A stretch of DNA of 64,000 nt, taken from assembly GCF_050003625.1 (NCBI RefSeq), contig NC_134398.1:203168583-203232582 (forward strand). Reading direction: 5' to 3'. Source of the stretch: Haematobia irritans (Eukaryota > Arthropoda > Insecta > Diptera > Muscidae). The translations under genes were made by a program, and so were the position numbers. The notes under the pieces are model-generated. The model saw only the letters and a list, made by a program, of their open reading frames with translations. It did not search any database and was not told the DNA's origin. The stretch's first letter is position 1, and each line of letters opens with the position of its first letter. Below are positions 12,226-25,300 of this stretch, piece after piece.

Positions 12226-14316
12226 TTATACCCACCACCATAGGATGGGGGGTATATTAACTTTGTCATTACGTTTGTAACACATCGAAATATTGCTCTA
12301 AGACCCCATAAAGTATATATATTCTGGGTCGTGGTGAAATTCTGAGTCGATCTGAGCATGTCCGTCGGTCCGTCCGTCTGTTGAAATCACGCTAACTTCC
12401 GAACGAAACAAGCTATCGACTTGAAACTTGACACAAGTAGTTGTTATTGATGTAGGTCAGATGGTATTGCAAATGGGCCATATCGGTCCACTTTTACGTG
12501 TAGACCCCATATAAACGGACCCCAAAATTTGGCTCGAGAGGCCTCTAAGAGAAGCAAATTTCATCCGATCCGGCTGAAATTTGGTACATGGTGTTAGTAT
12601 ATGGTCTCTAACAACCATGCAAAAATTGGTCCACATCGGTTCATAATTATATATAGCCCCCATATAAACCGATACCCCGATTTGGCTTGCGAGGCCCCTA
12701 AGAGAGGAAATTTCATCCGATCCGGCTGAAATTTGGTACATGGTGTTAGTATATGGTCTCTAATGACCACGCAAAAATTGGCCCACATCGGTCCATAATT
12801 ATATATAGCCCCCATATAAACCGATCCCCCGATTTGGCTTGCGAGGCCTCTAAGAGAAGCAAATTTCATCCGATCCGGCTGAAATTTGGTACATGGTGTT
12901 AGTATATGGTCTCTAACAACCATGCAAAAATTGGTCTACATCGGTCCATAATTATATATAGCCCCCACATAAATCGATCCCCCGATTTGGCTTGCGAGGC
13001 CTCTAAGAGAAGCAACTTTCATCCGATCCGGCTGAAATTTGGTACATGGTGTTAGTATATGGTCTCTAACAACCATGCAGAAATTGGTCCACATCGGTCC
13101 ATAATTATATATAGCCCCCATATAAACCGATCCCCCGATTTGGCTTGCGAGGCCTCTAAGAGAAGCAAATTTCATCCGATCCGGCTGAAATTTGGTACAT
13201 GGTGTTAGTATATGGTCTCTAACAACCATGCAAAAATTGGTCGACATCGGTCCATAATTATATATAGCCCCCACATAAACCGATCCCCCGATTTGGCTTG
13301 CGAGGCCTCTAAGAGAAGCAACTTTCATCCGATCCGGCTGAAATTTGGTACATGGTGTTAGTATATGGTCTCTAACAACCATGCAGAAATTGGTCCACAT
13401 CGGTCCATAATTATATATAGCCCCCATATAAACCGATCACCAGATTTGACCTCCGGAACCTCTTGGAAGACCAACATGCATCTGATTCAGTTGAAATTTG
13501 GTACGTGGTGTTAATATATGGCCTCAAACTCCCATGCAAAAATTGGTCGATATCGGTCCATAATTATATATTGGCCCCATATAAACCGATCCCCAGATTT
13601 GACCTCCAGAGCCCCTTGGAAGAGCAAATTTCTTCCCATTCGGTTGGAATTTGGTACGTGATGTTAGTATATGGTATCCACCAACCATGCAGGAATTGGT
13701 TCCTATTAGTCCATAATTATATATAGCTCCCATATAAACCGATCCCCAGATTTGACCTCCGGTGCCTTTTGGAGAAGCAAAATTCATCCGATCTGCTTGA
13801 AATTTGGTACGTGGTGGTAGTATATGATATTTAACAGCCATGCCAAAAGTGGTCCATATCAGATTTGGTTTTGGAACCTCTTGGAGGAGCAAATTTCATC
13901 CGAGTGAGTTGAAATTTGGTACATTGGCTAGTATATGGTCGTTAACAACCATGCCTATCTAGGTCCATATCGGTCTATAGTTATATATGGCCCTCAGATA
14001 AATCGATCCCCAATCACACAAAAATTGGTCCATATCAAGTTCATAATTGTATATAGCCCCCATATAAGGGACCCCCATATTTCAATTCTGGCTCTCTACG
14101 TACAAAAAGACCATATCGATTCGTAATTCTTTGTAGACTTAACTATACATAACTTTTTTGTCTAATATATACCATGTATGGACTAAATCACAATTTAGAA
14201 AACGATATTAAGAAGTTTTAAGATACCACAACCCAAGGAAGTTTCTACGCAATCCATGGTGGTGGGTACATAAGATTCGGCCTGGCCGAACTTGCGGCCG
14301 TATATACTTGTTTTTT
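12226..14316 (+). mobile_element. Helentron/DINE-1-like element copy A
   Basis: Begins tatacccaccaccat. It carries the dipteran DINE-1 core (cccataaagtatatatattc, then gtcgatctgagcatgtccgt, then gctatcgacttgaaacttg). It ends atggtggtgggtacataag, a GC-rich stem (cggcctggccg...gcggccg) and tatacttgtttttt. The start and end contain a paired subterminal inverted repeat (CCCACCACCAT / ATGGTGGTGGG). The middle is a 153-bp minisatellite. It is non-autonomous with no Rep/helicase frame, and is followed directly by a 30-bp array. Confidence 0.85.
12450..14060 (+). repeat. 153-bp minisatellite inside copy A
   Basis: The phrase ggtctctaa recurs at 12603, 12755, 12908, 13061, 13214 and 13367, a period of 152-153 bp. 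Each unit holds tatatatagcccccatataa and catccgatccggctgaaatt. Units in the 3' half are more diverged. Because 153 is divisible by three, long but meaningless open frames run through both strands (for example 12936-13427). Confidence 0.95.
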
Positions 14317-14324
14317 ATCTTGTT

Positions 14325-14645
14325 TTGTAAAATTTTATTGTCAAAATATTATTTCTATAGAAAATTTTGTCTAAATTTTATTTCCATAAAAAATTTAGTC
14401 CAATATTTATTCTATAGGAAATTTTGTCAAAATTTTATTTCTATAGAAAATTTTGTCAAAATTTTATTTCTATAGAAAATTTTGTCAAGATTTTATTTCT
14501 GTAGAAAATTTTGTCAAAGATTATTTCAATAGAAAATTTATAAAGAAATACCTCTTTGCAAAATCTACCAAAAACAAGAATTCTATCAATCTAAAAAACA
14601 GTAAAAAATTTAAAATTTTTTGTAGAATTCTACCAACGGTGGAAA
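14325..14645 (+). repeat. Short 30-bp array R3 with its tail
   Basis: About seven forward 30-bp units reach to 14545. They are followed by a unique tail: tttgcaaaatctaccaaaaa, an aagaattc segment, cagtaaaaaattt and gtagaattctaccaacggtgg. The tail resembles the ones after R1 and R4. Confidence 0.8.
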
Positions 14646-15210
14646 CCGGCTCAGGGGCTGGTTCTAAGCATTACTGCTAAAGACCCCATGTGTGTATTTC
14701 GGTTCCTTCTGGGCGTTTCAAATATATACACTATCTTATAATACTCTGCTCCTCAGTGTGGCGGAAAAAATCACATTCCACGTTTCACATTTGCGGGTAT
14801 AGACAATATTCCTCTCAAAAATGTTGAGATCTTGTAATAAAAACTGAAATAACCTCATTTTGGTATATACATTTTGGTTTATTTCTTCAATGTCCGCTAT
14901 TTACAATTTTTAGAGTTGAGTAGATATCACATTTAGGGCAGAATAACTCTATATAGAGTAATTGTGATGAAAAAGTACCAAATGACTTGAGGTCGTGCCA
15001 CGGTGCTTTTGACAGTCGAAATGTGCCAAAAAAGCACAAAAGTGTCAACTTTATCAACCCTCATTGAGGCCTTTTCATATTGCATATAATAATACTCCAC
15101 AGAGACAGGTGGTTAATGTACAATTGTGAATTCAGAAAGTACCAAAGACCCTTTTCCAGCAATAAATCCGAATGGTGAAAAGAAAGTCTTTTCGATGCCT
15201 GCATTTAATT
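14646..15210. other. Unassigned sequence
   Basis: Non-repetitive AT-rich DNA. No gene, RNA or mobile-element signature can be supported. Confidence 0.4.
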
Positions 15211-16249
15211 CCCAGCAAAAAAAAAGAGCTTCCAAAAAAGTAGTTTGGATCCCCAATCTGTGATCCGGAAGTAGTGCAAACTTGGATCATCTCCAATGAA
15301 TTTTACATGGGCTTGTCATAGGACGGAACCCCTTTTTGGATCCTTTGCATTGCTTTAGAAGTTAATTTGAATGAAGAAATTTAAAAAGCGAAAAAAAAAA
15401 TGTTTTCAACCAATTTCACTTTTTTTATCCATATGTTTTGTTACAACACTATTATTTTCCTATTATCTAATTTTTACAATTTGAAAAACTTTTTCGCTCC
15501 GACCAGGGATTGAACCTGGGTTTGCTGGCACCATAAAAGAACGCCTTAGCACACTCAGCCACAAACGCCATTGAACATAAAGTGTCGAAGGTCAATTCAA
15601 ATGTTTGTGATATGATCGTAATACGACACCACGGAATAACATTCTAATTGCTTCTCGAGATGTTCTTTATTAGTATGAACGAAAAAATAAGAAACGCAGG
15701 TTCAAATCTCACCAGCGGCGTTTTTTTATCAAATATTTTTCTAAAAATGATTTTTTTTATATTATGCATCGTTTTTATTTTTTATTTTCGGCGTATATTT
15801 TCGTATAAATATATTTTTTCCATTAAAAATCAACAAAAAAATAAAAATTCTCGTAATTTGCAAAACCTTCTCAAAAGAACTTCCATGGAAGCGAAAAAGT
15901 CAAACGGCACAGGTTCAAATCCCATCGGGGATGAAATTTATTTTTATTTTTACTATATTTTTTTTTACTTTTTTATTAATTTTTTTATTTTTTATTAGTT
16001 TTCTATTATTTTGTAAAATTTAATTGTCCAAAATTTGCACTTAAAATAGCCTAATTGCGTTCTTTCTAATACTTGTCCACAAGGACTGCATCGGAAGTAG
16101 AAAAAAAATCATTGGGCGATCCCAAGATGCGCTTTAGAAGAAATGTTTGTGTACTTGTCCAAAAGGAAGTTTGAAAAACTCGGTGGGGGATTCTGGGATG
16201 GGCTTTAAAAGAAATGTTTGTTGGAACAACTTCCAATTTTTTTGCTGGG
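15211..16249. mobile_element. CCCAGCA-ended element carrying tRNA-like sequence
   Basis: The ends are inverted: cccagcaaaaaaa on the left, tttttttgctggg on the right. Subterminal text (gcttccaaaaaagtag; gaacaacttccaat) and gtgatccggaagtagtgcaa link it to the elements at 10266 and 17468. Its interior differs from those copies and contains a tRNA-like unit on the minus strand (15497-15571) and two further B-box-like motifs (near 15703 and 15913). No target duplication is obvious. No real protein-coding frame is seen; the 15648-15998 frame is low-complexity. Confidence 0.65.
15497..15571 (-). other. tRNA-like sequence (SINE-type head), not an intact tRNA
   Basis: On the minus strand an A-box-like tggctgagtgtgctaaggc is followed about 30 nt later by a B-box ggttcaatccc in a perfect T-arm (ccagg / ttcaatc / cctgg). 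The D-arm resembles Leu/Ser tRNAs. The acceptor halves do not pair and the anticodon arm is degenerate, so it is a tRNA-derived repeat that may keep RNA polymerase III promoter boxes. Confidence 0.6.
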
Positions 16250-17467
16250 TTTTTATGTGACCTTGATATTTACTATATTTATGATATTTATTATATTTAG
16301 TTTCTTTAGATTATTTAATAGAATTCATTGTTTAATACTAATTTCTTTTACCATCCTCGCATATTTGTCTCTATTCAAAAAATTTCAAATGACGCAAATA
16401 TGGCACTTCACATAATTTGTGCCACATGGCAGCTAACAAATATCTCGCAAACACAACATCATCACGAAGAAGATAACCACTTATCGCGTGGATAGGAAAA
16501 TACCAATAAATTACCAAAAAACTAATATTGCTCTATAGGTAAACGGCATAATTGGTATTACCGGAAATTATTTTCCTTGTAATATTTTTAACTTTAACAT
16601 GAAAAAAAAAATAAACGATTAAAAATATTGTTGTAATAAATTAGTTTAACAACGAGAAAATTTGTCATATTTATGCATGACCGCATGTCATGCATTGAAT
16701 GGGAGGATAGTGTTGGTGTGGAAGAGTTGCTGGCTAAAGTCTTTATTCATCCAAGTGGAAAACTTCTTCATAAATGGATTATAGCAAAAATACAACAACT
16801 ATTTTTACATGTTTTCATGCCTTCACACTCACCGTTGTGGTATAAATATAATCATTTGTAAATATGTCAGCGGGTAATGTAGTATGTAATTAGTTTTTAA
16901 TTACAGTTTGAAGTGCTTTTACGAAAGTTGGATAATTGATGAGATTTTTGGTAAACGAGTTGACACATGAAAAGTAAGTTATGACCACCGTTTAGAGCTC
17001 GTTAACCCTAGCTGATGGGATTTGAAGTTGAGGGAAAGAGGGAAAGGTTTTAAATTAATCAAATATACCTTTTCGAATTAATCATTAATACCTTTGAGTG
17101 TATGATCTCGAAAAAATTAAAATTTTTGTTAATATTATATTGAAATAATTATTTTATTAATTTGTCTTGCCCTAATGTTGATAACCAAAACCAAAAGTGT
17201 GAAATAACTAAAAAAAAATTAATTTTCCTTGGAAAATCTCATTGTGGGATTAAACATTATATTTTCTTTCTTTTTTAATTAAATTTAATATAGGTTAAGT
17301 TAAAGTGGCAGCCCTATTAAGTTTCAGGCTCACTTAAACTATACATTAATGAACCGTGAAAAAAATTAACAGAAATCCATTCACAATAGTCCTATCACTA
17401 ATGTTATCATGTCTTTACTCTCTCTCCCCCCCACAATAAAACCAATATAACAGTAAAGTAATATCAT
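16250..17467. other. Unassigned AT-rich sequence
   Basis: No gene recognised. The small frame at 16673-16861 (+, 62 codons) has mixed composition but no known motif. Confidence 0.4.
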
Positions 17468-18479
17468 CCCAGCAAAGCGCTTCCAAAAATGTCCTCCCAA
17501 AGATGTTCTTTATTTTAACTGCACAGGAAGTTTATTTGAGTTAATTTTTTATATCTCGCTTTTCTCGCATTTTTAATGGGAAATTTAAAGTTTTAGTGTT
17601 TCAAATGGGTTAAAAATAGATTAAAAATTAATAAAACAGTGCAAATTATTTAAGTTTTGGCGAAAAAATGCTAAATCCTTTCTAGAAAAATTTTGAATTT
17701 TTGAAAATATTTTATGTCAAACATTCCAGACAAGCGTTATAATGCATTAAAAATCATAAAAAATTTTAAAAATAATTTATTCGTCAAAATATCACAAAAT
17801 TTCTTAATTCACATCCAAATCACTGGAGGTGATTTGGTGTGATGCGAACCTTAAGAAGTGATGCAAATTTAGTGCAACTGCTGTTGAAATGGTGGACATC
17901 CGTCCTATGATAAGTCCATGTTAAAATCATCGTTTCTGCGCCAATTTTGCATTTTTTTTTTTTTTGGATCCGGAAGTGGTGCAAAATTGACGCAGAAGCG
18001 ATGAATTTAAAATGGGCTTATCGTAGGACGAAAGTCCTCCATTTCAACAGCCGTTGCACTGAATTTGCATCACTTCTTTAGGCGTGATCCCAATTCAATG
18101 TTTTGGATGTAAATTAAAAAATTCTGTAATATTTTATCAAATATATAATTTTTATAATTTTTTATGATTTTTAATGGAATCTAACGCTTGTCGGAAACGT
18201 TTGACCTCAAATATTTTCAAAAATGTACAATTTTTTCAGATTGTATTTAGCATTTTTTTCGACAAAATTTAAATAATTTGTACCACTTTATGAATTCGTA
18301 CTCGGTTTGCAACCTATTTGAAACAAACAATGTTAAAATTACACATTAAAAATTTGAAAAAAAACATTTTATAAAAAATTGTATTAAAAGAACTTCCTGG
18401 GAAGTTAAAATAAAAAACATCTTCAGGAAGTACTTTTAAAGTTATGCCTTTAGAAGAACTTCCAATTTTTTTTGTTGGG
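17468..18479. mobile_element. Foldback element with about 490-bp inverted arms
   Basis: Starts cccagcaaagcgcttccaaa and ends ttggaag-type text reversed, tttttttgttggg. Most of the sequence is one long imperfect palindrome centred near 17955. For example catcgtttctgcgccaattt at about 17930 pairs with the reverse complement tgacgcagaagcgatg at about 17988, and cgtcctatgataagtcc pairs with gggcttatcgtaggacg. The loop holds a T-run and a ggatccggaagtgg segment. It is a non-autonomous foldback or MITE, with no target duplication visible. Related copies lie at 10266 and 15211. Confidence 0.8.
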
Positions 18480-18741
18480 ACTGCAAATCGTAATGTAACG
18501 TGTGCATTAAAATGTCGCCCCTTTGAGAATTCGGACATCACCATAACAGGGATGGAAAATGCAATACTATAGTACTTTTTTACAATACATTTTCATCCTG
18601 TTCAGTACCGCTACAAAATTTATGAAAACCAGACCAGTTCATGCCGAAAGAAAAATCTCGATTTTGTAAAAGTCAGATTCAAAAACACAATTTTCTTGAA
18701 TTGCATGAATGTTTTGATCGGAAAAAGGCATGTGATTCATG

Positions 18742-20445
18742 TGCGATAATTTTGTCAAAATATCATTTCTATAAAAAGTTTTGTCAAAATTTTATTTCTA
18801 TAAAAATTTTATTTCTATAGAGGATTTTGTCAAAATTTTATTTCTATAAAAAATTTTGTCAAAATTTTATTTCTATAGAAAATTTTATCAAAATTTTATT
18901 ACTATAAAAAATTTTGTAAAATTTTATTACTATAGAAATTTTTGTCAAAATTTTATTTCTATAGAAAATTTTGCCAAAATTTTATTTCTATAGAAAATTT
19001 TGTCAAAATTTTATTTCTGCAGAAAATTTTCTCAAACTTTTATTTCTATAGAAATTTTTGTCCAAATTTTATTTCTGTAGAACATTTTGTTAATATGATA
19101 TTTCTATAGAAAATTTTGTCAAAATTTTATTTCTGCAGAAAATTTTCTCAAAATTTCATTTCTATAGAATATTTTGTCAAAATGTTTTTTCTATAGAGAA
19201 TTTTGTCAAAATTTTATTTCTATAAAAAATTTTGTCAAAATTTTATTTCTATAGAAAATTTTATCAAAATTTTATTACTATAAAAAATTTTGTAAAATTT
19301 TATTACTATAGAAATTTTTGTCAACATTTTATTTCTATAGAAAATTTTGCCAAAATTTTATTTCTATAGAAAATTTTGTCAAAATTTTATTTCTGCAGAA
19401 AATTTTCTCAAACTTTTATTTCTATAGAAATTTTTGTCCAAATTTTATTTCTGTAGAAAATTTTGTCAATATGATATTTCTATAGAAAATTTTTTCAAAA
19501 TTTTATTTCTGCAGAAAATTTTCTCAAAATTTCATTTCTATAGGATATTTTATCAAAATTTTATTTCTATAGAAAATTTAGTCAAAATTTTATTTCTATA
19601 GGACAATTTATCAAAATTTTATTTCTATTGTAAATTTTTCTCAAAATTTTATTTCTATAGAAAATTTTGTCAAAATGTTTTTCTATAGAAAATTTTGTCA
19701 AAATTTTATTTCTATACAAAATTTTGTCAAAATTTTATTTGTATAGAAAATTTTGTCAAAATTTTATCTCTATAGAAAATTTTGTCAAAATTTTATTTCC
19801 ATAGACAATTTTGTCTAAATTCTATTTCCATAGACAATTTTCTCAAAATTTTATTTCTATAGAAAATTTTGTAAAAATTTTATTTCTGCAGAAAATTTTC
19901 TCAAAATTTTATTTCTATAGAAAATTTTGTCAAAATTTTATTTTTGCAGAAAATTTTCTCAAAATTTTATTTCTATAGGACATTTTATCAAAATTTTATT
20001 TCTATAGAGAATTTTGTCAAAATTTTATTTCTATAGAAAATTTTGTCAAAATTTTATTTCTATAGAAAATTTTGTCAAAATTTTATTTCTATAGAAAATT
20101 TTGTCAAAATTTTATTACTATAAAAAATTTTGTAAAATTTTATTACTATAGAAATTTTTGTCAAAATTTTATTTCTATAGAAAATTTTTTCAAAATTTTA
20201 TTTCTATAGAAATTTTTTCAAAATTTTATTTCTATAGAAAATTTTGTCAAAATTTTATTTCTTTAAAAAATTTTGTCAAAATTTTATTTCCATAGACAAT
20301 TTTGTCAAAATTTTATATCTATAGAAAATTTCGTCACAAATTTATTTTTATTTGACTATAGAAAATTTATGAAGTACCATGAATTCTACCAAACACTAAA
20401 AAAAAACTAACATTATAGTAAAATTCTACCAACTGTGGCAACATT
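18742..20445 (+). repeat. 30-bp array R4 with tail
   Basis: Forward array with higher-order structure: a variant block containing actataaaaaattttgtaaa recurs at about 18901, 19277 and 20117. From 20366 the array passes into a tail with gaattctaccaaacactaaa and aattctaccaactgtggcaa, similar to the tails of R1 and R3. Confidence 0.9.
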
Positions 20446-22317
20446 GCAACCATAGCATACGTTGCCAGCTGGTTATTGATAACAAACAAAGTACCAATAC
20501 AAAGTACATGTTCGGCAACTACGATTGGAAGTTAAATATACAGGATTCGTTTTTTGTTTTCAATGTTTTAGCAGGTGAAATTTTCAATGTGCAAATAGTT
20601 ACTGGATACCGTTCGTGTACTTTTCAGCAATTCTAAGCAAAGAATGTAAAATACACTCTTACTCTCTGGCTAGTTTTTACTGGATATTTTTTACTGGAAA
20701 AGTACGCGAACAGACCTAATATGAGAATTCAAGCATCAAACATATTCATAAAATCTTGATGAGTTAGTGAGGTTAACCGAATTCTAAAAAATGCAGCTAC
20801 ACTGGACCGATGGAGATAAGGTATATTCCTCTATTTTTTGTTATGCCCCACATACACTGATAGAAAAAATTTGTAATATTAACAAAATTTGTCATTAAAA
20901 TTGAGTTAATAAATCAATTGAAAAAATACAATAAAACATTTCGTAGTTTTAATTAATTTTCTATTTAATAATGATGTTTAAGCGACTTCTCTTAAACCGC
21001 TAAATGCACCATACTCAACGTCAAATCAAACTAAACACACCAAATGTATTACTGTGAATGAAAGCAAACAGGTGATTTCATGTCAGTAGAACCGTAGTTG
21101 TCATTAGATTCAACAATAACACCAAAAAATAAAGAAAAATTTGCGCAAAGATATTTACGAGTTTCATATACGTGAGGTGTAAACCTCGAGTGCCATGGAG
21201 ATGCACCAAGGAAATATAACAAACCTTCAATAACCTGAGTTGAATAAATACAGTCCACTAAAAAATTATCTCAGCGTTATTCAAATGAAATATTTCGTAC
21301 TATGGAAGGATACATTCATTGCTTTAATGAACACCCTACGTTATGTTAGTGCACCAATTCCGATGACATTGTTTTAATAAATTTTACTTTGCGTTCACAA
21401 TATTGGCCGCTGTCCAGTCAAAAGGTAAAAAAATCTTTATTTTTTTATTTTAAAAATTTTAATAGAACTGTATAGATTCATAAGGCCTAATATGCGAGCC
21501 AGCTATTTTATATTTCAATTGTTGTTTAGTTTATTGTTTATTGACCTCCTTCGAAATTTTATTTTATTGCAATGGACTCTCAATGACCTGCCTCTCATTA
21601 TCGAGTTTATATCAAGTAAATTTGTATAAAGTTTATTTTTTTTTTTGCTCCTGGTCACTCGCAAAACCTCTTAATGACCACTTTAGTTTTATGTTCCATA
21701 AAATGCCAACTTTGTAATGGCTAAATGGGAACCATTTGGGTAGAGTACAAATACGCATATTCCCATGTTAATTGCTTGCGTTCATTGTAATAAATTCTGG
21801 CTGGAACTCCATTGCTGCAGTAATAATTCTACACCACCTTTGAAATTAATGCCTAATGAGGATCTTTGACAAATCCATTGTGATATGCGTTTGTAAGCAA
21901 TACCAATGTGTCATTTATGATTATTGCCAAGTTATACCTATCGGGATAAGAAAATCTAATGGTTAGTGTATGGCTTTAATAGACTCCGCTTTATTTGGTA
22001 TTCCAAATGGGCAGTTATAATAAAAGCCATCTATGAATAGCTTGTCATAAAGCCAATAACACAAATCGCATTTGACCATCTAACCATCAATAATGTATGG
22101 ATGTTAAATTAAAGGTGGGGCTCAAAATTAAGATTATTTGCCAGAAGAATTTTTTGTCAAAAAAACTACAGATGTATACTTCCTGCAAAATATGTAGAGT
22201 TTAGGATCAAAGTGAACTAAAATGGAACAAGTATTTGAAAGGACGCAAACAGCAACTGTAGTCGAAGACACTCTGATCAAATTAAAGGCAGTATTTATTA
22301 TTACTCCCCACACTACA
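20446..22317. other. Unassigned mostly unique sequence
   Basis: No supported gene. A 69-codon frame at 21049-21258 (-) has ordinary composition, but I recognise no family and see no strong splice signals. The rest is intergenic-looking AT-rich DNA. Confidence 0.4.
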
Positions 22318-25300
22318 ATATTCCAAAATAAAATTTTGACAATTTTTTTTATACAAATAAAATTTTGACATTATTTCCAACAAAAAAAAAAATATTGACC
22401 AGAATTTCTATAGAAATAAAATTCAGACAACATTTTGGACAAAATTTTTTAAAGGAATAAAATGTTGACAAAACTTTCTATACAAATAAAATTTGGACAA
22501 AATATTCTATAGGAATAAAATCTTAACAAAATTTTCTGAAGGAAAAAAAGGTTGGCAAAATTTTCTATAGAAATAAAATTATGATAAAACTTTCTATACA
22601 AATAAAATTTTGACAAAATTGTCTATAAAAATAAAACAAAAATAAAATTTTCTGTAGAAATAAAATTTTGACCAAATTTTCTAAAGGAAAAACGTGTCAT
22701 AAATAAATAAAAGTGTCATATAAAATATTGACATTTTTTCCTTTAGAAAATTTGGTCAAAATTTTATTTCTACATAAAATTTTGTTTTTGTTTTATTTTT
22801 ATAGACAATTTTGTCAAAATTGTATTTCTATAGAAAATTTTGTCAGAATTTTATTTCTTAGAAAATTTTCACAAAATCTTATTTCTATAGAAAATTTTCA
22901 CAAAATCTTATTTCTATAGAAAATTTTGTCAAAATTTTATTTCTATAGAAAATTTTGTCAAAATTGCAGAATTTTATTTCTGTAAAAGATTTTGTGTAAA
23001 TTTTATTTCAATTGAAAATTTTGTCCAACTTTTATTATAAGAAATTTTGACCAAATTTTATTTCTATAGAAAATGCTGTCCAAAAATAATTTCTATAGAA
23101 AATGCTGTCCAAATTTTATTTCTATAGAAAATATTGTCAACTTTTATTTCTATACAAAATTTTCTCCAAATTTTATTTCCATAGAAAATTTTGTCAAAAT
23201 TTCATTTTTATAGAAAATTTTGTTAAAACTGCATTTTTATAAAAAAACTTGTCAAAATTTCATTTTTAAAGACAATTTTATAAAAATATAATTTTATAGA
23301 ATATTTTGTCAAAATTTTATTTCTATAGAAAATTTTGTCCAAATTTTATTTCTATAGAAGATTTTGTTAACATTTTATTGCCGTAGAAAATTTTGTCAAA
23401 ATTTTATTTCTATAGAAAATTTTGTCAAAATTGTATATCTATAGAAAATTTTGTCAACACTTTTTCCCTTTAGAAAATTTGGTAAAAATTTTATTTCTAC
23501 AGAAAATTTTATTTTTCTTTTATTTTTATAGACATTTTTGTCAAAATTTGTATAGAAAGTTTTGTCATAATTTTATTTCTATAGAAAATTTTGTCAACCT
23601 TTTTGTCCTTCAGAAAATTTTGTTATAATTTTATTTCTATAGAATATTTTGACCAAATTTTATTTGTATAGAAAATGTTGTCATAATTTTATTCCTTTAA
23701 AACTTTTTGTCCAAACTTTATTCCTATAGAAAATGTTGTCTAAATTTTATTTCTATAGAAATGTTTGTCAATATTTTTTTTTTTTTGAAATTTTGTCAAA
23801 ATTTTATTCTTATAGAAAATAATGTCAAAATTTTATTTGTATAAAAAAAAATTTTTATAGAGATAAAATGTTGACAAAATTTTCTATAGAAATAAAATTT
23901 CGACAAAGTTTTCTACAGAAATAAAATATTAACAAAATCTTCTATAGAAATAAAATTCTGACAAAATTTTCTACAGAAATAAGATTTTGACAAAATATTC
24001 TATAAAAATTATATTTTTATAAAATGTTCTATAAAAATGAAATTTTGACAAAATTTTTTATAAAAATGCAATTTTAACAAAATTTTCTATAAAAATGAAA
24101 TTTTGACAACATTTTCTTTGGAAATAAAATTTGGAAAACAATTTGTATAGAAATAAAATTTTGACAATATTTTCTATAGAAATAAACTTTGGACAGAATT
24201 TTCTATAGAAATTATTTTTGGACAGAATTTTCTATGGAAATAAAATTTTGTCAAAATTGTCTATAGAAATAAAAGTTGGACAAAATTTTCAATTGAAATA
24301 AAATTTACACAAAATCTTCTACTGAAATAAAATTCTGGCGAAAAATATTGAATAGAAATGCAATTTTGACAAAATTTTCTATAGAAATAAAATTTTGTGA
24401 AAATTTTTTATAGAAATAAAATTCTGACAAAATTTTCTTTAGAAATAAAATTTTGACAAAATTTTCGATAGAAATAAAATTTTGACAAAATTTTCTATAA
24501 AAATAAAACAAAAACAAAATTCTCTGTAGAAATAAAATTTTGACCAAATTTTCTAAAGGAAAAAAATGTTTTCTATAGATATAAAATTTTGACAACTTTT
24601 TCTACAGAAAAAAAATGTTAACAAAATCTTCTATAGAAATAAAATTCTGACAAAATTTTCTATAGAAATAAGATTTTGACAAAATATTCTATAAAAATTA
24701 TACTTTTATAAAATTTTATACAAAAATGAAATTTGGACAAAATTTTTTATAAAAATGCAATTTTAACAAAATTTTCTATAAAATTGAAATCTTGACAAAA
24801 TTTTCTATGGAAATAAAATTTGGAAAATTTTTTTTATGGAAATAAAATTGTATGGAAGAAAAAAAATTGTATAGAAATAAAATTTGGACAATATTTTCTA
24901 TAGAAATAAAATTTGGACAGAATTTTCTATAGAAATTATTTTTGGAAAGAATTTTCTATAGAAATAAAAGTTGGACAAAATTTTCAATTGAAATAAAATT
25001 TACACAAAATCTTCTACTGAAATAAAATTGTGGGGAAAAAATTGAATAGAAATGCAATTTTGACAAAATTTTCTATAAAAATAAAATTTTGTGAAAATCT
25101 TCTATAGAAATAAAATTCTGACAAAATTTTCTATAGAAATAAAATTTTGACTAAATTTTCTACAGAAATAAAATGTTAACAAAATCTTCTTAGAAATAAA
25201 ATTCTCGCAAAATTTTCTATAGAAATAAGAATTTGACAAAATATTCTATAAGGATTATATTTTTATAAAGTTTTCTATAAAAATGAAATTTTGACAAAAT

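Noticed and set aside
12457..13427. Periodic frames in Helentron tandem repeats (also 56329-56652, 57891-59063, 38383-39025)
   Set aside because: The 153-bp unit is 51 codons, so frames persist. The products are only translated minisatellite.
15497..15571. Functional tRNA gene
   Set aside because: A and B boxes and the T-arm are good, but acceptor halves do not pair and the anticodon arm is degenerate, and it lies within a repeat element.
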